A stretch of DNA of 35,195 nucleotides from Verrucomicrobiota bacterium (GCA_018645275.1 JABGOW010000511.1:5175-40369); one strand, 5' to 3'; positions 14,696-24,620 are shown, numbered from the stretch's first letter. Notes: generated from the sequence alone by a model not told the origin. Made by a program: numbers and translations.

Positions 14696-17600
14696 ATGAA
14701 AAAGTGGTTTGCGATGGTGTGGGTGTCTTTGGTGACAGGGATGACGGCTTTCGGGGCATCGTCGGAGGTGACCGTTTCGGACCTCGTCCTGAGGGGGGAG
14801 ATTGAAGGGGAGAACATCGTCTTCGAGCTGTCGCTCGACGTGAGCGCAGCGGGCAAGGATTGCTCGCTTCCCCTCGTGGTTGGGGATGTTGCGTACTTGG
14901 ATGGCAAGTTACCGAAAGGCGCCGAGATCGTTCGAAGCGGGGACCGGTATCTACTGAAGATGGGGCGCAGTGGGTGGGGTCGCTCCAGCAAGAAGTCGGT
15001 GCGGTTCAAGTTTGCGAGCCGGGCCGTTGAAAAAGGCGAATGGCGAAACACGAGCTTCTCCATTCCAGCCGCGAGCATTCGCCGCATCTCTGTGGTCTGT
15101 GACCGCGATGATCTCGAAGTCCGTTTTCCTGGCGCCCTCAACATTGAACGCCAGAAGCTGGCGGATTCCAAGAGCGAGGTCACGGCCTACCTCGGCATCA
15201 CGGACCGTTTTCAAGTTCAATGGAAACCCGAGGTCAAGAAGCTCGATTCCGAACTCGTGGTTTCGTGCGAGGCGAACGCAATTGCCACCGCCAGCGTCGG
15301 CGCGATGCGTCTCGACACCATCTTCACCTACCGCGTGATCCAGGGCGCACTCAAAGAGTTGGAGCTGGACCTCCCCGACGTGAGTGTCACGCAGGTTACG
15401 GGAGATGACATTCAGGGGTGGCGCATTGATCGAACAGATGCGGACCACCCACGGTTGATTGTGTCGCTCAGTCGCGCCAAGGAGGATCTGTATCGCCTCC
15501 GCGTCGAAAGCGAAATGGCTCTCCCGAAATTCCCATCGAGCTCCACGCTTCCCGTACTCGCTCCGCGCCACGTCATCCGTAATAGCGGGTTTCTCCAAAT
15601 CGGTACTGACAGCGCGATCAAGCTCCAGGTTGCGAAAGCCGCGGGCCTCACCCAAGTTGATCTGGCGGCTTTCCCAACGGTGACGCTCAGCGGCGATGCC
15701 TCCTCGCGCCCAACACCTGCGCGAAGTCTCTATGCCTACCAGTATGCCGGAACCCCCTACACGCTTGATATCACGGCTGATGATATTGTGACCACCTTTA
15801 CGGTGGACAGCCAGTTGGTGCTCACACTTGCAGACAACGAATTGTCGCTCGATGCCTCTGTCGAGATTGACGTGAAGGATGCCCCGGCGCGGGAGATTCG
15901 GATTGAAACAGATGCCGACGCCGAATGGACCGTCACCAGCATCACGGGGCAGCACGTTTCCGAGGCGGACGCAGATGTGCGGGACGAAGACGGCAAACGC
16001 ATCATCTATGTCCCTTTTCGGCAGGCGGTACATGGGGCCGCCCTCGTGACCATTCGCATGGAGCGCTCTCTTAAGCGCGATTCTGTGATGTTCGCCGCTC
16101 CCAAGTTCACCGTTCTGGGAGCCAAGTCGGAACGTGGCTACCTTGTGATGGCGGCCGAGAAGGGCATTCGGCTGAAAGCAAAGGCCTCCACCGCACTGCA
16201 AGAGGTGCATACGGGATCAGCACCCATGCGAATTGCGGGCGCTCAACAAGCCTTCCGATTCAAGACGGGCGAGTGGTCGCTCGGCATGACGATCGAACGC
16301 ACGCTCGCATCCATTGATACGGAGGTGTTTCACCTCGTCTCGCTGGGAGAAGGCGTGATGTACTGCAGCGCGGCGATTACCTACCACATCAGCGGTGCAC
16401 CGGTTCAGGAGTTTCGCGTGCGCGTGCCGGAGTCCATCGAAACGGTGGAATTCACAGGCGCCGATATCGAAGGGTGGCAACGCGAAGGCGAGATCTGCAT
16501 GGTCCGCCTGCAAGCTAAGGTCATGGGGGACTACACGCTGCTGGTGACCTATGACAAGCAATTCGACTACGAGGGCGCCGTCATTGAGGCGGGCGGTATT
16601 GAAACACTCGACACCGACAGCGAGGTCGGATACATCGCAACAGCAAGTTCGGCCAGTCTCGAGCTCACCGAATCGGAGACACTTCCGGGGGCGATTATTC
16701 GAATCGACCGCGACGAGATCCCCAGCGCCTATGCCTCCCCGGTAAATGACCCCATCATCAAGTCCTACAAGTACGTCAAGAATCCGCACACGGTCTCAAT
16801 GCGTATTGATCCTTTCGATACAGAACCCCTATTGGGTCAGATTGCCGACTACGTCAAGCTTGAGACGCTTCTCAGCAAGAAGGGCGGCGCCGTCACAACG
16901 GGAACCTACTATATCAAGAACGCCTCCCGGCAGTACCTTGTCGTGAATGTCCCGAAAGGCGTTGATCTGTGGACCATCAAGGTCGTCGATGAGAATGGCA
17001 AGAAGACGGATGTTCTCTCTCAGGAGAAGGACGACGCAGTTCTGATTCCAGTCAACCGCCCGCAGAATCCCAATACGGCAATTGCGATTGAGCTGGTCTA
17101 CGCACAATCGCTTGGTGCCCTGGGGTTCTGGCGAAGCGGCGTTCTCGGGGTGCGGCTGGATGCGCCGACTTTGAGCGATACGCATGCAACGTTTGCGAGC
17201 TGGCAGGTGACCGTTCCTGATGAGATGTCGATTGCAACCACAGGTGGAAACATGACGCCCGAGGCGAGCGTTCGCCGCCCCGGCATCAGCGGCGCCCTGA
17301 AGAAGGTATGGCGCCTTGGCCGTGCCATGCGCTCACGCCGCTACACCATCCGCCGTGCGCTGTCGGGTGGCTGCGGAGGCGGTCGCTCTCAGGAGTTCAT
17401 CCGGTCGGTCAATCTTGCCGACGAGCGGCCCTTGAGCATACGCCTCTCCGTGGTGCCCACCGCGATGGGGGCGGCAAGCTCTGCACGGCTCATGCTGGGT
17501 GGCGTGATTCTCGGTCTCGCCTTGCTATGCGGGAGCGTAGTGACGCGCAGGCCACGACTGGTTATTGCGTTGGGGATCACCGCCGTCGTGCTTGGTGCTG

Positions 17601-20600
17601 CTCAGTGTGCGGCCGGGCGCTCCGTCGTGGCCGTCTGCGTCTGGATTCTGATCGCATTTCTGTTCGCACGCTATGGAATTGGATTTGCTTGGAAACTGGT
17701 TGCCCTTGCAGGTAGCGGCCTCATGCGGGTGCTGCGGCAAGTATGGAGACTGATCCGTTTCGTGGCCACGGCAAGCTATGCCGTTTTGGGGGCGGGCTGG
17801 GTCGCGTGGCGCGAGCACCGTGCACGCGTGTACCAGCGGAAGTTGGAACTGACGCGGGCCTCGCAGTCGGCCTATGACATTGCGCCGTTCGAATCGACTC
17901 CCCCGCCAAAGCCGCCACCCTCGCCAGAGAGCCCGGAAAGCGGTTTTGCGCTCATGCAGTGGCTGGCTGTGGTTGCTGCGGTGAGCATGTTGGCCCTGAG
18001 CGGCGTGATGGCGAGTGCCTCTGAACAAGTCACGAAACAACAGGAGCCTCCCGTTCCGGCACCAAGCGTTCCCGTGATGGATCTCATCACCATCAATATG
18101 ATCGGTCCGACTTCGGATCGTGACGCCGAGCAGAGCGCCGCAGTCAACATGACGCTGGAATTCGAAACGGAGGGATCCACTTCTTTTGTGGTGGTTCCCA
18201 GCGCGTGCGTTCTGATGGAGTACGACCTGAACTCGCGCCATGCAGCCATCGAGAGCAGCGACAAAGGATATGTGCTGAACGTCAAGAAGTCCGGCGAGTA
18301 CCGCATCGTGTTGAACTTCAGGACGCCTGTAACGGAACAGGAAGGGAGATGGATCGCCTCGGTCCCGCTGCTTGAGAACATGCGCAATCGCCTGACGCTG
18401 GAGCTCCCCGAGAATGGGATGGACATACGGGCGGATCTGGCTGTGCTCTTCCGCAGCGACGAAGATGCCTCCAAGACCACTGCTGAAGCCGTCTTTGGTC
18501 CGGCAAACGCGGCAACGCTGTCATGGCGGCCACGTGTCCGCAAAACCATGTTGGAAGCGGTCGTCTTCTTCAGCGAGGTGAAGACGTTGGCTTCACTGCT
18601 CTCCGGAGTCGTCGATCTCACTCACGTGGTGCGGTACCAGATTGCCCAAGGCGAGATGAAGGAGCTCAAGATACTCATGCCTGCCGGTATGAGCGTAACG
18701 TCGGTCAAGGCGCCGTTGTTGGCCACATGGAGTTTCGACCCCGAAACCCGGTTGCTCGAAGCCGTTCTAAGACAAGCCGTCACAGGCGATTTCACGCTAA
18801 ACCTACAGACTCAGATGCCGAGCGAGGGCCTCCCCTACGATGCCGTTCTGGGTGCGTTGGATATCCAGGGCAGCGCGCGGCAGCGGGGAGCGATGGCCAT
18901 CTCTGCACCCGACGCCGTTCAGATACGGGTGGAGGGTTCAGAAACCACAAGCCCAATGAACATCGAGGATTTCTCTTCCAAGGCAATCAGGGCTGCCTGG
19001 GGTGGCTGCAAGCGCCGGCCTCTCGCCATACGTCGCGCGTTCCGCTACAACGAGCCCGGCAGCGTCGCGATCGCCATTCATGCTGAACGCGTCTTTCCTG
19101 AAATCCGCGTTCGGGAGCTCGGGTCGCTCTCCGTCGCCGACGAACGTATCGTACTCTCGACGAAGATCGCCCTCGCGATTGCCAAGTCCGGCATCTTCTC
19201 CGTGCGCCTCGGCATTCCCGCTGACTTTGATGTCGAGACGCTGTCCGGCAAAGATGTAAGCCATTGGGATGAGATAGCCCCCGGCGATGTCGGTACGGAA
19301 GACATCGGCGGTGGACGCGGGGTTACGGTGCATTTCAATCGCCATGTCAACGACGCCACAGAGATCAATCTTGTGGTTGCCCGGATGGAGAAGGGCATTG
19401 AGTCGCAAATCTCCGTGCCGCGCGTGTATGTGGCAGAAGCGCGCAAGCATGCCGGTCGGCTGACGGTTGCTGGCGAGCGAGGGGTTCGCATGATGGTGGA
19501 GAGCCACCGCGGCGTAGACATCAAAAAGGCCAGCGAAGCGGGCATCACGCAGTCCGGCGTCCTCGTTTTTGATATTCTCAGGCCCACCTGGGCGATCGTA
19601 CTCAAGACCGAAATCATGGAACCGGTCATAAAGCCGGAGGTTCTGCAGTGGGTTGACCTGACCGAGGGCATGCTCAAGTGCCAGGCCTTTGTGAACTATG
19701 AGATTGAGAATGCCGGTGTGAAGACCTTCCGACTGCAGAGCCCCCTACCCCATGTCGCGCTTGCCGTCACCGGCAACAACATCGCCCGCGTACATGAGAT
19801 TGATCCCGAGCAGGGCGTCTGGCAGGTGGAGCTGCACGGCAAGGTCGAGAACCAGTTCGCGATGACGGTTGGATTCCAGGTTCCGTTCAACCATGAGGAG
19901 CGGCGTGTCAGCGTACGCCCCCTCAAGACGGTCGATACCGAGGGACAGCGCGGCTACGTGGTGGTGACTTGCGGCGGTCGCGTGCAAGTGGTACCGGATG
20001 AAGGACTTGAAGGACTCAAAGGAGAGGACCCGCGGAGCATTCCATCCAGCTTTGGGGCGGGAGACCTTTCTGATGCCATTCTCTGCTACCGAACCGTTCG
20101 CTCGGACTACGAACTGCCGCTATCGGTCGTGCGTCACGAATCCGCCAGCGTCCTGCCGGCCAGTATCAGCCAGGTTCGGATGACATCGGTGGTTTCAGGA
20201 AACCGCAAGCTCCTGACACGGCTCGCTATTCAGCTTGCCGTAGGCGATCTGCGCTTCCTGCGGATGTCGCTGCCGGACCCGAAGGACGCCCTCTGGACCG
20301 TGCTCGTCAATGGCCGCGAAGTCTCCACGTCGCGCGATGGTGAGCGCTACTGCATCCCGCTCGAAGAGCAAGAGGGCTCCGAAGTCTCCTCCGTCGAAGT
20401 CGTCTACGCCGGGTCCATCGGGGGGGGCGGCTTGCTGCGCGAACACAAAGTTGTTGCTCCGTCTTTCGAGGGGTTGCCCCTTAACGATATTGAGTGGTCG
20501 TTCTTCGTCCTCCCGCAGGCACAGTACTACGGCTTCGGGGGCACCATGGACCTCAAGCCGGACGAAGCCATTGCAAAGGTCTTCGATACCGACTCCTACA

Positions 20601-21226
20601 TGGACTACAACAGGAAGCAGCGCGAAGCGACATGGAAGAAGGCTCGCGATGTGCTGAGCGCGGGAGAACAGATGGCCAAGGTTGGCCGGCAGAAGGAGGC
20701 GCGCAACGCATTCCAGCAGGCGTTGAGCTACTCCGCAGGAAAGAAGGATCTGAGCGAAGATGCGCGGGTTCAGCTGCGCAACTTGACCAAGCAGCAATTC
20801 AAGATGGGGCTTGTCAACCGCCGTGGTGCCGTGCGCTTCCGCAACAACATCATCGACGAGCAGGAGATCCAGCAGATGGAGGGGTTCCAGGGCGGCAACT
20901 TCACCCAGGAATATGCCGCAAGCGTCGAACAGCAACTCTCCTCCAGTGACAACGATGCACTGGACGTGGTCGCCGAGAAGATGCTCGATCAGCAGGCCGC
21001 TGCAGCCGGTGTCGTGAAAGCTATCCGCATTGTCATGCCGGAACACGGCAGAGAGCTACGCTTTGCGCGAGCCCTACAGGTTGATCCCGCCGGTGAACTG
21101 AGCGTCTCATTCAAGGTCAGTCGTGGCACGCCACTTCGGGGTCTTGGAGACCTCTGGTCGGCGCTCTTCGTCTTCCTCGCTGCATTTGGCCTGACCGCGC
21201 TCGTCGCACGCCCGAAAACGGCATAA
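14696..21226 (+). CDS. Giant duplicated membrane protein downstream of the sigma/anti-sigma pair
   Basis: A 2176-residue membrane protein of no family I recognise. ATG 14696 follows AAGGGGGA by 5 nt and opens a signal peptide (MKKWFAMVWVSLVTGMTAFGA); the track start is too early. Residues up to about 920 are beta-rich and periplasmic. A block of about five TM helices follows (about 927-1040), then a Pro-rich loop. Another hydrophobic segment (M1087, QWLAVVAAVSMLALSGVMA) looks like a second signal peptide, before a second beta-rich region (to about 2145) and a final TM helix (about 2150-2170). The two halves share patterns such as W+P..+, a Y.I..G..+EL motif and W..D......L. A helical, TPR-like stretch lies near 1980-2080. 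The order suggests a partner or target of the VWA protein. Confidence 0.8.
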   Translation: MKKWFAMVWVSLVTGMTAFGASSEVTVSDLVLRGEIEGENIVFELSLDVSAAGKDCSLPLVVGDVAYLDGKLPKGAEIVRSGDRYLLKMGRSGWGRSSKKSVRFKFASRAVEKGEWRNTSFSIPAASIRRISVVCDRDDLEVRFPGALNIERQKLADSKSEVTAYLGITDRFQVQWKPEVKKLDSELVVSCEANAIATASVGAMRLDTIFTYRVIQGALKELELDLPDVSVTQVTGDDIQGWRIDRTDADHPRLIVSLSRAKEDLYRLRVESEMALPKFPSSSTLPVLAPRHVIRNSGFLQIGTDSAIKLQVAKAAGLTQVDLAAFPTVTLSGDASSRPTPARSLYAYQYAGTPYTLDITADDIVTTFTVDSQLVLTLADNELSLDASVEIDVKDAPAREIRIETDADAEWTVTSITGQHVSEADADVRDEDGKRIIYVPFRQAVHGAALVTIRMERSLKRDSVMFAAPKFTVLGAKSERGYLVMAAEKGIRLKAKASTALQEVHTGSAPMRIAGAQQAFRFKTGEWSLGMTIERTLASIDTEVFHLVSLGEGVMYCSAAITYHISGAPVQEFRVRVPESIETVEFTGADIEGWQREGEICMVRLQAKVMGDYTLLVTYDKQFDYEGAVIEAGGIETLDTDSEVGYIATASSASLELTESETLPGAIIRIDRDEIPSAYASPVNDPIIKSYKYVKNPHTVSMRIDPFDTEPLLGQIADYVKLETLLSKKGGAVTTGTYYIKNASRQYLVVNVPKGVDLWTIKVVDENGKKTDVLSQEKDDAVLIPVNRPQNPNTAIAIELVYAQSLGALGFWRSGVLGVRLDAPTLSDTHATFASWQVTVPDEMSIATTGGNMTPEASVRRPGISGALKKVWRLGRAMRSRRYTIRRALSGGCGGGRSQEFIRSVNLADERPLSIRLSVVPTAMGAASSARLMLGGVILGLALLCGSVVTRRPRLVIALGITAVVLGAAQCAAGRSVVAVCVWILIAFLFARYGIGFAWKLVALAGSGLMRVLRQVWRLIRFVATASYAVLGAGWVAWREHRARVYQRKLELTRASQSAYDIAPFESTPPPKPPPSPESPESGFALMQWLAVVAAVSMLALSGVMASASEQVTKQQEPPVPAPSVPVMDLITINMIGPTSDRDAEQSAAVNMTLEFETEGSTSFVVVPSACVLMEYDLNSRHAAIESSDKGYVLNVKKSGEYRIVLNFRTPVTEQEGRWIASVPLLENMRNRLTLELPENGMDIRADLAVLFRSDEDASKTTAEAVFGPANAATLSWRPRVRKTMLEAVVFFSEVKTLASLLSGVVDLTHVVRYQIAQGEMKELKILMPAGMSVTSVKAPLLATWSFDPETRLLEAVLRQAVTGDFTLNLQTQMPSEGLPYDAVLGALDIQGSARQRGAMAISAPDAVQIRVEGSETTSPMNIEDFSSKAIRAAWGGCKRRPLAIRRAFRYNEPGSVAIAIHAERVFPEIRVRELGSLSVADERIVLSTKIALAIAKSGIFSVRLGIPADFDVETLSGKDVSHWDEIAPGDVGTEDIGGGRGVTVHFNRHVNDATEINLVVARMEKGIESQISVPRVYVAEARKHAGRLTVAGERGVRMMVESHRGVDIKKASEAGITQSGVLVFDILRPTWAIVLKTEIMEPVIKPEVLQWVDLTEGMLKCQAFVNYEIENAGVKTFRLQSPLPHVALAVTGNNIARVHEIDPEQGVWQVELHGKVENQFAMTVGFQVPFNHEERRVSVRPLKTVDTEGQRGYVVVTCGGRVQVVPDEGLEGLKGEDPRSIPSSFGAGDLSDAILCYRTVRSDYELPLSVVRHESASVLPASISQVRMTSVVSGNRKLLTRLAIQLAVGDLRFLRMSLPDPKDALWTVLVNGREVSTSRDGERYCIPLEEQEGSEVSSVEVVYAGSIGGGGLLREHKVVAPSFEGLPLNDIEWSFFVLPQAQYYGFGGTMDLKPDEAIAKVFDTDSYMDYNRKQREATWKKARDVLSAGEQMAKVGRQKEARNAFQQALSYSAGKKDLSEDARVQLRNLTKQQFKMGLVNRRGAVRFRNNIIDEQEIQQMEGFQGGNFTQEYAASVEQQLSSSDNDALDVVAEKMLDQQAAAAGVVKAIRIVMPEHGRELRFARALQVDPAGELSVSFKVSRGTPLRGLGDLWSALFVFLAAFGLTALVARPKTA

Positions 21227-21360
21227 CGTTCAGCCCGCGCCCGGCGGAAACGTTGCCCCCCCCCAACGACCTTGCGTCGTTGGAGGGAGCGATTGGTAGC
21301 AGACGCCAGCCAATCATCATGTCATGCCATCGGCCCAACGGGTCGATCTCAACGTATGCT

Positions 21361-21434
21361 TGTCATCCTGAGCTTGCCGAAGGATCTCACGTACTCAACA
21401 CGCGTTGAGATCCTTCGGCAAGCTCAGGAAGACA
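21361..21434. repeat. Hairpin repeat family B, copy 2
   Basis: TGTCATCCTGAGCTTGCC continuing to GAAGGATCTCA pairs with TGAGATCCTTCGGCAAGC continuing to TCAGGAAGACA, with one mismatch across a 16-nt spacer. The left arm is identical to copy 1 (10093-10167) over 28 nt, while the spacers differ. Confidence 0.85.
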
Positions 21435-21469
21435 GACCTGTGGTACGATGTGAGGTATAACGAGGCCCT

Positions 21470-21498
21470 CCCGACATGCGTCGGGACTCAAGCGCTTT
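21470..21498. repeat. Repeat family D, copy 1
   Basis: CCCGAC-ATGC-GTCGGG (21470-21485) followed by ACTCAAGCGCTT. A near-identical unit lies at 30132-30160. It is a small hairpin with a conserved 3' tail in intergenic DNA. Confidence 0.6.
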
Positions 21499-21567
21499 GG
21501 GGCCAACAGAGCTTCTCCGGCCTGCCATTAATATGAGATCCGGGGTTGCTTTTCCTGCAGCCTCACA

Positions 21568-22449
21568 CTACCCGTGCACCTTGTGCCGCTGGCGATATTC
21601 CGTTGCGGGTATACCCATGAGCCGGGAGAAACGCCGAGAGAAGTAGAGTGGATCGTCAAACCGAAGCTGATCTGCGATCTCAGCAATCGTGAAGTCCGTC
21701 TCCACGAGCAGGCGACACGCTTCTCGAATCCGTAGACTCATCACGTAGCGCGAGGGGGGCGCATGGACATACCGTGCCCAATAGCGACGAAATGTGGAAG
21801 GAGACAAGCCATAGTCCCGGGCAAGCGCATCAAAATCATGGTGCTCAAGGTAGTGCGTCCGCACACGCTCACGGATCTGACGGATGATAGACTCGTCTCG
21901 CCCCAGTGGCGGACGGGACTCCCCCAGGCGACTCTCAACCACCAATAGCTCACACGCGCGATCAATGCGGTCGACTCGGCCATGCTCATGAGGGCTTTGA
22001 AGCAGACTCATCAGGTGATCCACCTGTTCCCTCATAGGAATTTCGCGTCGGACGTTCCAAAGCGGCTTGCGGAGCAATGCCAGATTTCGCTTGCGCAGCT
22101 CATCCAGTTGGTCGGCCGGATAGATAAGCGACAACTCCTCCCAGGTCTCCCACGGACTGCAGGGGCCATAGTCCATCAGCTCGCCCGGCCACTGGATGAA
22201 TACGCACGGAGCCTTAACGGCTATCGACTCTCCTCTGAATCTGAAGATGCCGCCACCAGATAGAATGAATGAGAAATTGAACGTTTCAAAGGTGCGGTGC
22301 TCACGCCGCGTCTTGTGGCCGTTGTACGCGATAGACTCCAACGCCAATCCCGATGGCAACCGACGGGGCAATGGCGCCAAGTGCATAAAAAAATCGTCCA
22401 TATGAAAGATAATATACTCCATTGGCATTAAGTCAATCGCGACGTACAC
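21568..22449 (-). CDS. AraC-family transcriptional regulator
   Basis: A 293-residue activator-type regulator. The N-terminal half is a cupin-like effector domain (SFILSGGGIFRFRGESIAVKAPCVFIQWPGE, read in parts). The C-terminal 100 residues carry two helix-turn-helix units: FDALARDYGLSPSTFRRYWARY and FTIAEIADQLRFDDPLYFSRRF, followed by the family signature G.P..YR. It is transcribed divergently from the ThuA operon with an 84-bp gap and probably controls it in response to a sugar. The GTG at 22449 is the longest start; ATG 22422 or 22401 are possible and no clear ribosome site decides. The effector is unknown. Confidence 0.88.
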   Translation of the reverse strand: MYVAIDLMPMEYIIFHMDDFFMHLAPLPRRLPSGLALESIAYNGHKTRREHRTFETFNFSFILSGGGIFRFRGESIAVKAPCVFIQWPGELMDYGPCSPWETWEELSLIYPADQLDELRKRNLALLRKPLWNVRREIPMREQVDHLMSLLQSPHEHGRVDRIDRACELLVVESRLGESRPPLGRDESIIRQIRERVRTHYLEHHDFDALARDYGLSPSTFRRYWARYVHAPPSRYVMSLRIREACRLLVETDFTIAEIADQLRFDDPLYFSRRFSRLMGIPATEYRQRHKVHG

Positions 22450-22533
22450 TGACCAGAATTAACATTGTCCCGATTCTACCCGTGGAGATATTGAGGCGGG
22501 GTTGAGGCACCACTAACAGAGGACAGAGAAGCC

Positions 22534-23268
22534 ATGGCAGCCAAGAAGAAGAGAGCAACGAGCAGCAAGACAAAGTCCGGAAAACGCAAATCGGTGCTGG
22601 TGGTCTGGGGCGGTTGGAGCGGACACACGCCGGAAGCGTGCGCCGACGTGGTTGCGCCCTGGCTCAAATCCAAAGGCTACCGGGTGGTGGTGTCAGACTC
22701 GATGGAGATCTACGCCAACAAGCGCAGAATGCGGAACTTCGATCTGATCGTGCCAATCTGGACCATGGGCGAGATCACGGGCGAACAGTGGGCCGGCCTG
22801 AATGACGCCGTGCTGAACGGCGCAGCCGTGGCGGGATGGCATGGTGGGATGTGCGACGCCTTCCGGAATAACACGGGATACCAATTCATGACCGGCGGTC
22901 AGTGGGTTGACCATCCCGGAGGCATCATCCGCTACAAGGTCAACATCACCGACGACAGAGACCCCATCACGCGAGGCCTCAAGGACTTCTGGATGAAGTC
23001 GGAGCAGTACTATATGCATACCGACCCCGGTAACGACGTGCTGGCGACCACAACCTTCAGCGGACGTCACGGCGACATCCCGTGGATCAAGGGCACGGTC
23101 ATGCCTGTGATCTGGAAACGCAAGTACGGCAAGTCACGCATCTTCTACTCCTCTCTCGGCCATGTCGCCGATGAGTTTACCCAAGTGCCTGAGGTGTTTG
23201 AGATCGTGAAGCGCGGCATTATGTGGGCCATGGGCGAGAAGATTGTTCCTGAATATCAGTCACAGTAG
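22534..23268 (+). CDS. ThuA-domain protein
   Basis: A 244-residue protein of the ThuA (trehalose utilisation) family with a class I glutamine-amidotransferase-like fold. It has a Lys-rich N-terminus, then [16 protein letters not shown], the helix-strand repeat around [14 protein letters not shown], the characteristic [13 protein letters not shown] and GGQWVDHPG segments, and a C-terminal [11 protein letters not shown]. In trehalose catabolism ThuA works with the dehydrogenase ThuB, which makes a 3-keto sugar; its exact reaction is not settled. It is the first gene of the operon, divergent from the AraC regulator and 16 bp before the first dehydrogenase. No signal peptide is seen, so it is cytosolic. 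Confidence 0.88.
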   Translation: MAAKKKRATSSKTKSGKRKSVLVVWGGWSGHTPEACADVVAPWLKSKGYRVVVSDSMEIYANKRRMRNFDLIVPIWTMGEITGEQWAGLNDAVLNGAAVAGWHGGMCDAFRNNTGYQFMTGGQWVDHPGGIIRYKVNITDDRDPITRGLKDFWMKSEQYYMHTDPGNDVLATTTFSGRHGDIPWIKGTVMPVIWKRKYGKSRIFYSSLGHVADEFTQVPEVFEIVKRGIMWAMGEKIVPEYQSQ

Positions 23269-23284
23269 ATTGGACATAGAAATA

Positions 23285-24388
23285 ATGAAGAAGACGAATG
23301 TTGCAATTGTCGGGTGCGGGAATATTAGCGGGATCTACTTTGAGAATCTCTGTAAGGTTTTCAAAAACGTCACTGTGAAGGCATGTGCGGATCTGGATCC
23401 TGAACGCACGGCCGCGAAGGTTGAGAAGTATCCTGACGTTCAGGTGGCGACGCTGGAGGCAATTCTGGCCGATCCTGAAATCGAGATCATCGTCAACCTG
23501 ACAACACCGCAGGGACACTTCCCCGTCGCGATGCAAGCCATTGAGGCCGGCAAGAGCGTCCACAACGAGAAGCCAGTCGTGTTGACACGCGACGAGGGCA
23601 AACAGCTTCTCGCAGCAGCAACAACCAAAGGCGTGCGGGTCGGCAGCGCACCTGACACGTTCATGGGGGGCGGCATACAGACTTGCCGAAAACTCATCGA
23701 CGACGGGTGGATCGGCGACCCCATAGGAGCCCAGGCCTTCATGCTCTGCCACGGACACGAGAGCTGGCACCCGGACCCCGAGTTCTACTACAAGGTTGGC
23801 GGCGGTCCTATGTTTGACATGGGCCCCTATTACGTGACGGCGCTGGTGTCGTTACTTGGTCCCGTGAAGCGGGTCTCGGGCTCCACGCGCATCACCTTCC
23901 CACAGCGAACGATTACAAGCGCGAAGAAGTACGGCAATAAAGTTGATGTCGATGTGCCCACACACGTGACTGGTATCATGGATTTTGCCAGCGGCGCCAT
24001 CGGCACAATCACAACCAGCTTTGACGTCTGGGGAAGCGATACGCCGTGCATAGAGATTTTCGGGACCGAGGGCTCCTTGAGCGTGCCCGACCCCAACACC
24101 TTTGGTGGCGTTCCAAGAGTCAAACGTATGGGAGCCGACGCGTGGAGCGACCTGCCCCTGACGCACGGCTATGCTGAGAATGCACGCGGAATTGGCCCCG
24201 CCGACATGGCGGCCGCTATTGAGAATGACCGCCCACATCGTGCCAACGGGGAGCTTGCCTACCATGTGCTCGACATCATGCACGCCGTGCATGATTCATC
24301 TGATCAGGGACAGCGTATCGAATTGGAAAGCACCTGTGAACGCCCTGCACCACTGCCGGCAGGATTGCTGAAGGGCATGTTGGACTAA
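23285..24388 (+). CDS. Gfo/Idh/MocA-family NAD(P)-dependent oxidoreductase 1
   Basis: A 367-residue sugar dehydrogenase or dehydratase type enzyme. The N-terminal Rossmann fold carries [11 protein letters not shown], the NEKPV motif holds the catalytic-region Lys (about residue 97), and the C-terminal domain forms the family beta-sheet ([13 protein letters not shown]). The track start at 23243 lies inside ThuA; ATG 23285 begins directly with [10 protein letters not shown], so it is chosen, although the ribosome site is weak. It resembles family members annotated as virulence-factor or inositol dehydrogenase-like, and the substrate is unknown. It is followed by 232 bp containing family-C repeats before the next dehydrogenase. 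Confidence 0.88.
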   Translation: MKKTNVAIVGCGNISGIYFENLCKVFKNVTVKACADLDPERTAAKVEKYPDVQVATLEAILADPEIEIIVNLTTPQGHFPVAMQAIEAGKSVHNEKPVVLTRDEGKQLLAAATTKGVRVGSAPDTFMGGGIQTCRKLIDDGWIGDPIGAQAFMLCHGHESWHPDPEFYYKVGGGPMFDMGPYYVTALVSLLGPVKRVSGSTRITFPQRTITSAKKYGNKVDVDVPTHVTGIMDFASGAIGTITTSFDVWGSDTPCIEIFGTEGSLSVPDPNTFGGVPRVKRMGADAWSDLPLTHGYAENARGIGPADMAAAIENDRPHRANGELAYHVLDIMHAVHDSSDQGQRIELESTCERPAPLPAGLLKGMLD

Positions 24389-24620
24389 ATCTGACCGGCG
24401 GGACGGAGAGCGCGCCGGCCTCCAGGAGATTCTGGAGCCGGGACGCCCTCGTCCCGGGAGCAGCGGCCCGGGGGCGGGCCACCTCCATCTCGCCAACAGA
24501 ACTCTCTCTGCAAAACTGGAGCCGGGACGCCCTCGTCCCGGAGATTGTATACACCCGAGACTTGTGCACGAAACCAGGAAGATTCTAGAATCCTCCTTGA
24601 TCCAAAACAGAAAGCATATC
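24389..24620. repeat. Repeat family C cluster inside the sugar operon
   Basis: TGGAGCCGGGACGCCCTCGT-CCCGG occurs twice as identical 25-bp units (24433-24457 and 24517-24541). Each holds a near-palindrome CCGGGAC..GTCCCGG. Between them is GCGGCCCGGGGGCGGGCC-ACCTCCATC (24463-24489), the mirror of 14394-14420. No gene is seen here. The block interrupts an otherwise tightly spaced operon and could act as a transcript-processing or partial termination point. Confidence 0.75.

Larger units (their letters stand above)
21227..21567. other. Gene-free region between the giant gene and the AraC gene
   Basis: No coding sequence is supported in these 341 bp between convergent genes. A stem CCAACGAC-CTTGC-GTCGTTGG (21264-21284) lacks a T-tract but may act as the transcript end of the giant gene. 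Family-B (21361-21434) and family-D (21470-21498) repeats follow. Confidence 0.6.

Noticed and set aside
14951-16210. Long minus-strand ORF (419 aa) inside the giant membrane protein gene
   Set aside because: It lies opposite a continuous 2176-codon frame with clear signal peptide and TM segments, shows no recognisable motif, and is a codon-bias shadow.
20195-21046. Minus-strand ORF (283 aa) over the 3' end of the giant gene
   Set aside because: Shadow of the conserved helical region of the plus-strand protein; no start signal or domain motif.
21264-21284. Intrinsic terminator after the giant gene
   Set aside because: The stem CCAACGAC/GTCGTTGG is real but no T-tract follows, so it is not listed as a terminator.
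24433-24541. CRISPR-like direct repeat
   Set aside because: Only two copies of the 25-bp unit with a 59-bp gap, each self-complementary, and no cas genes nearby.
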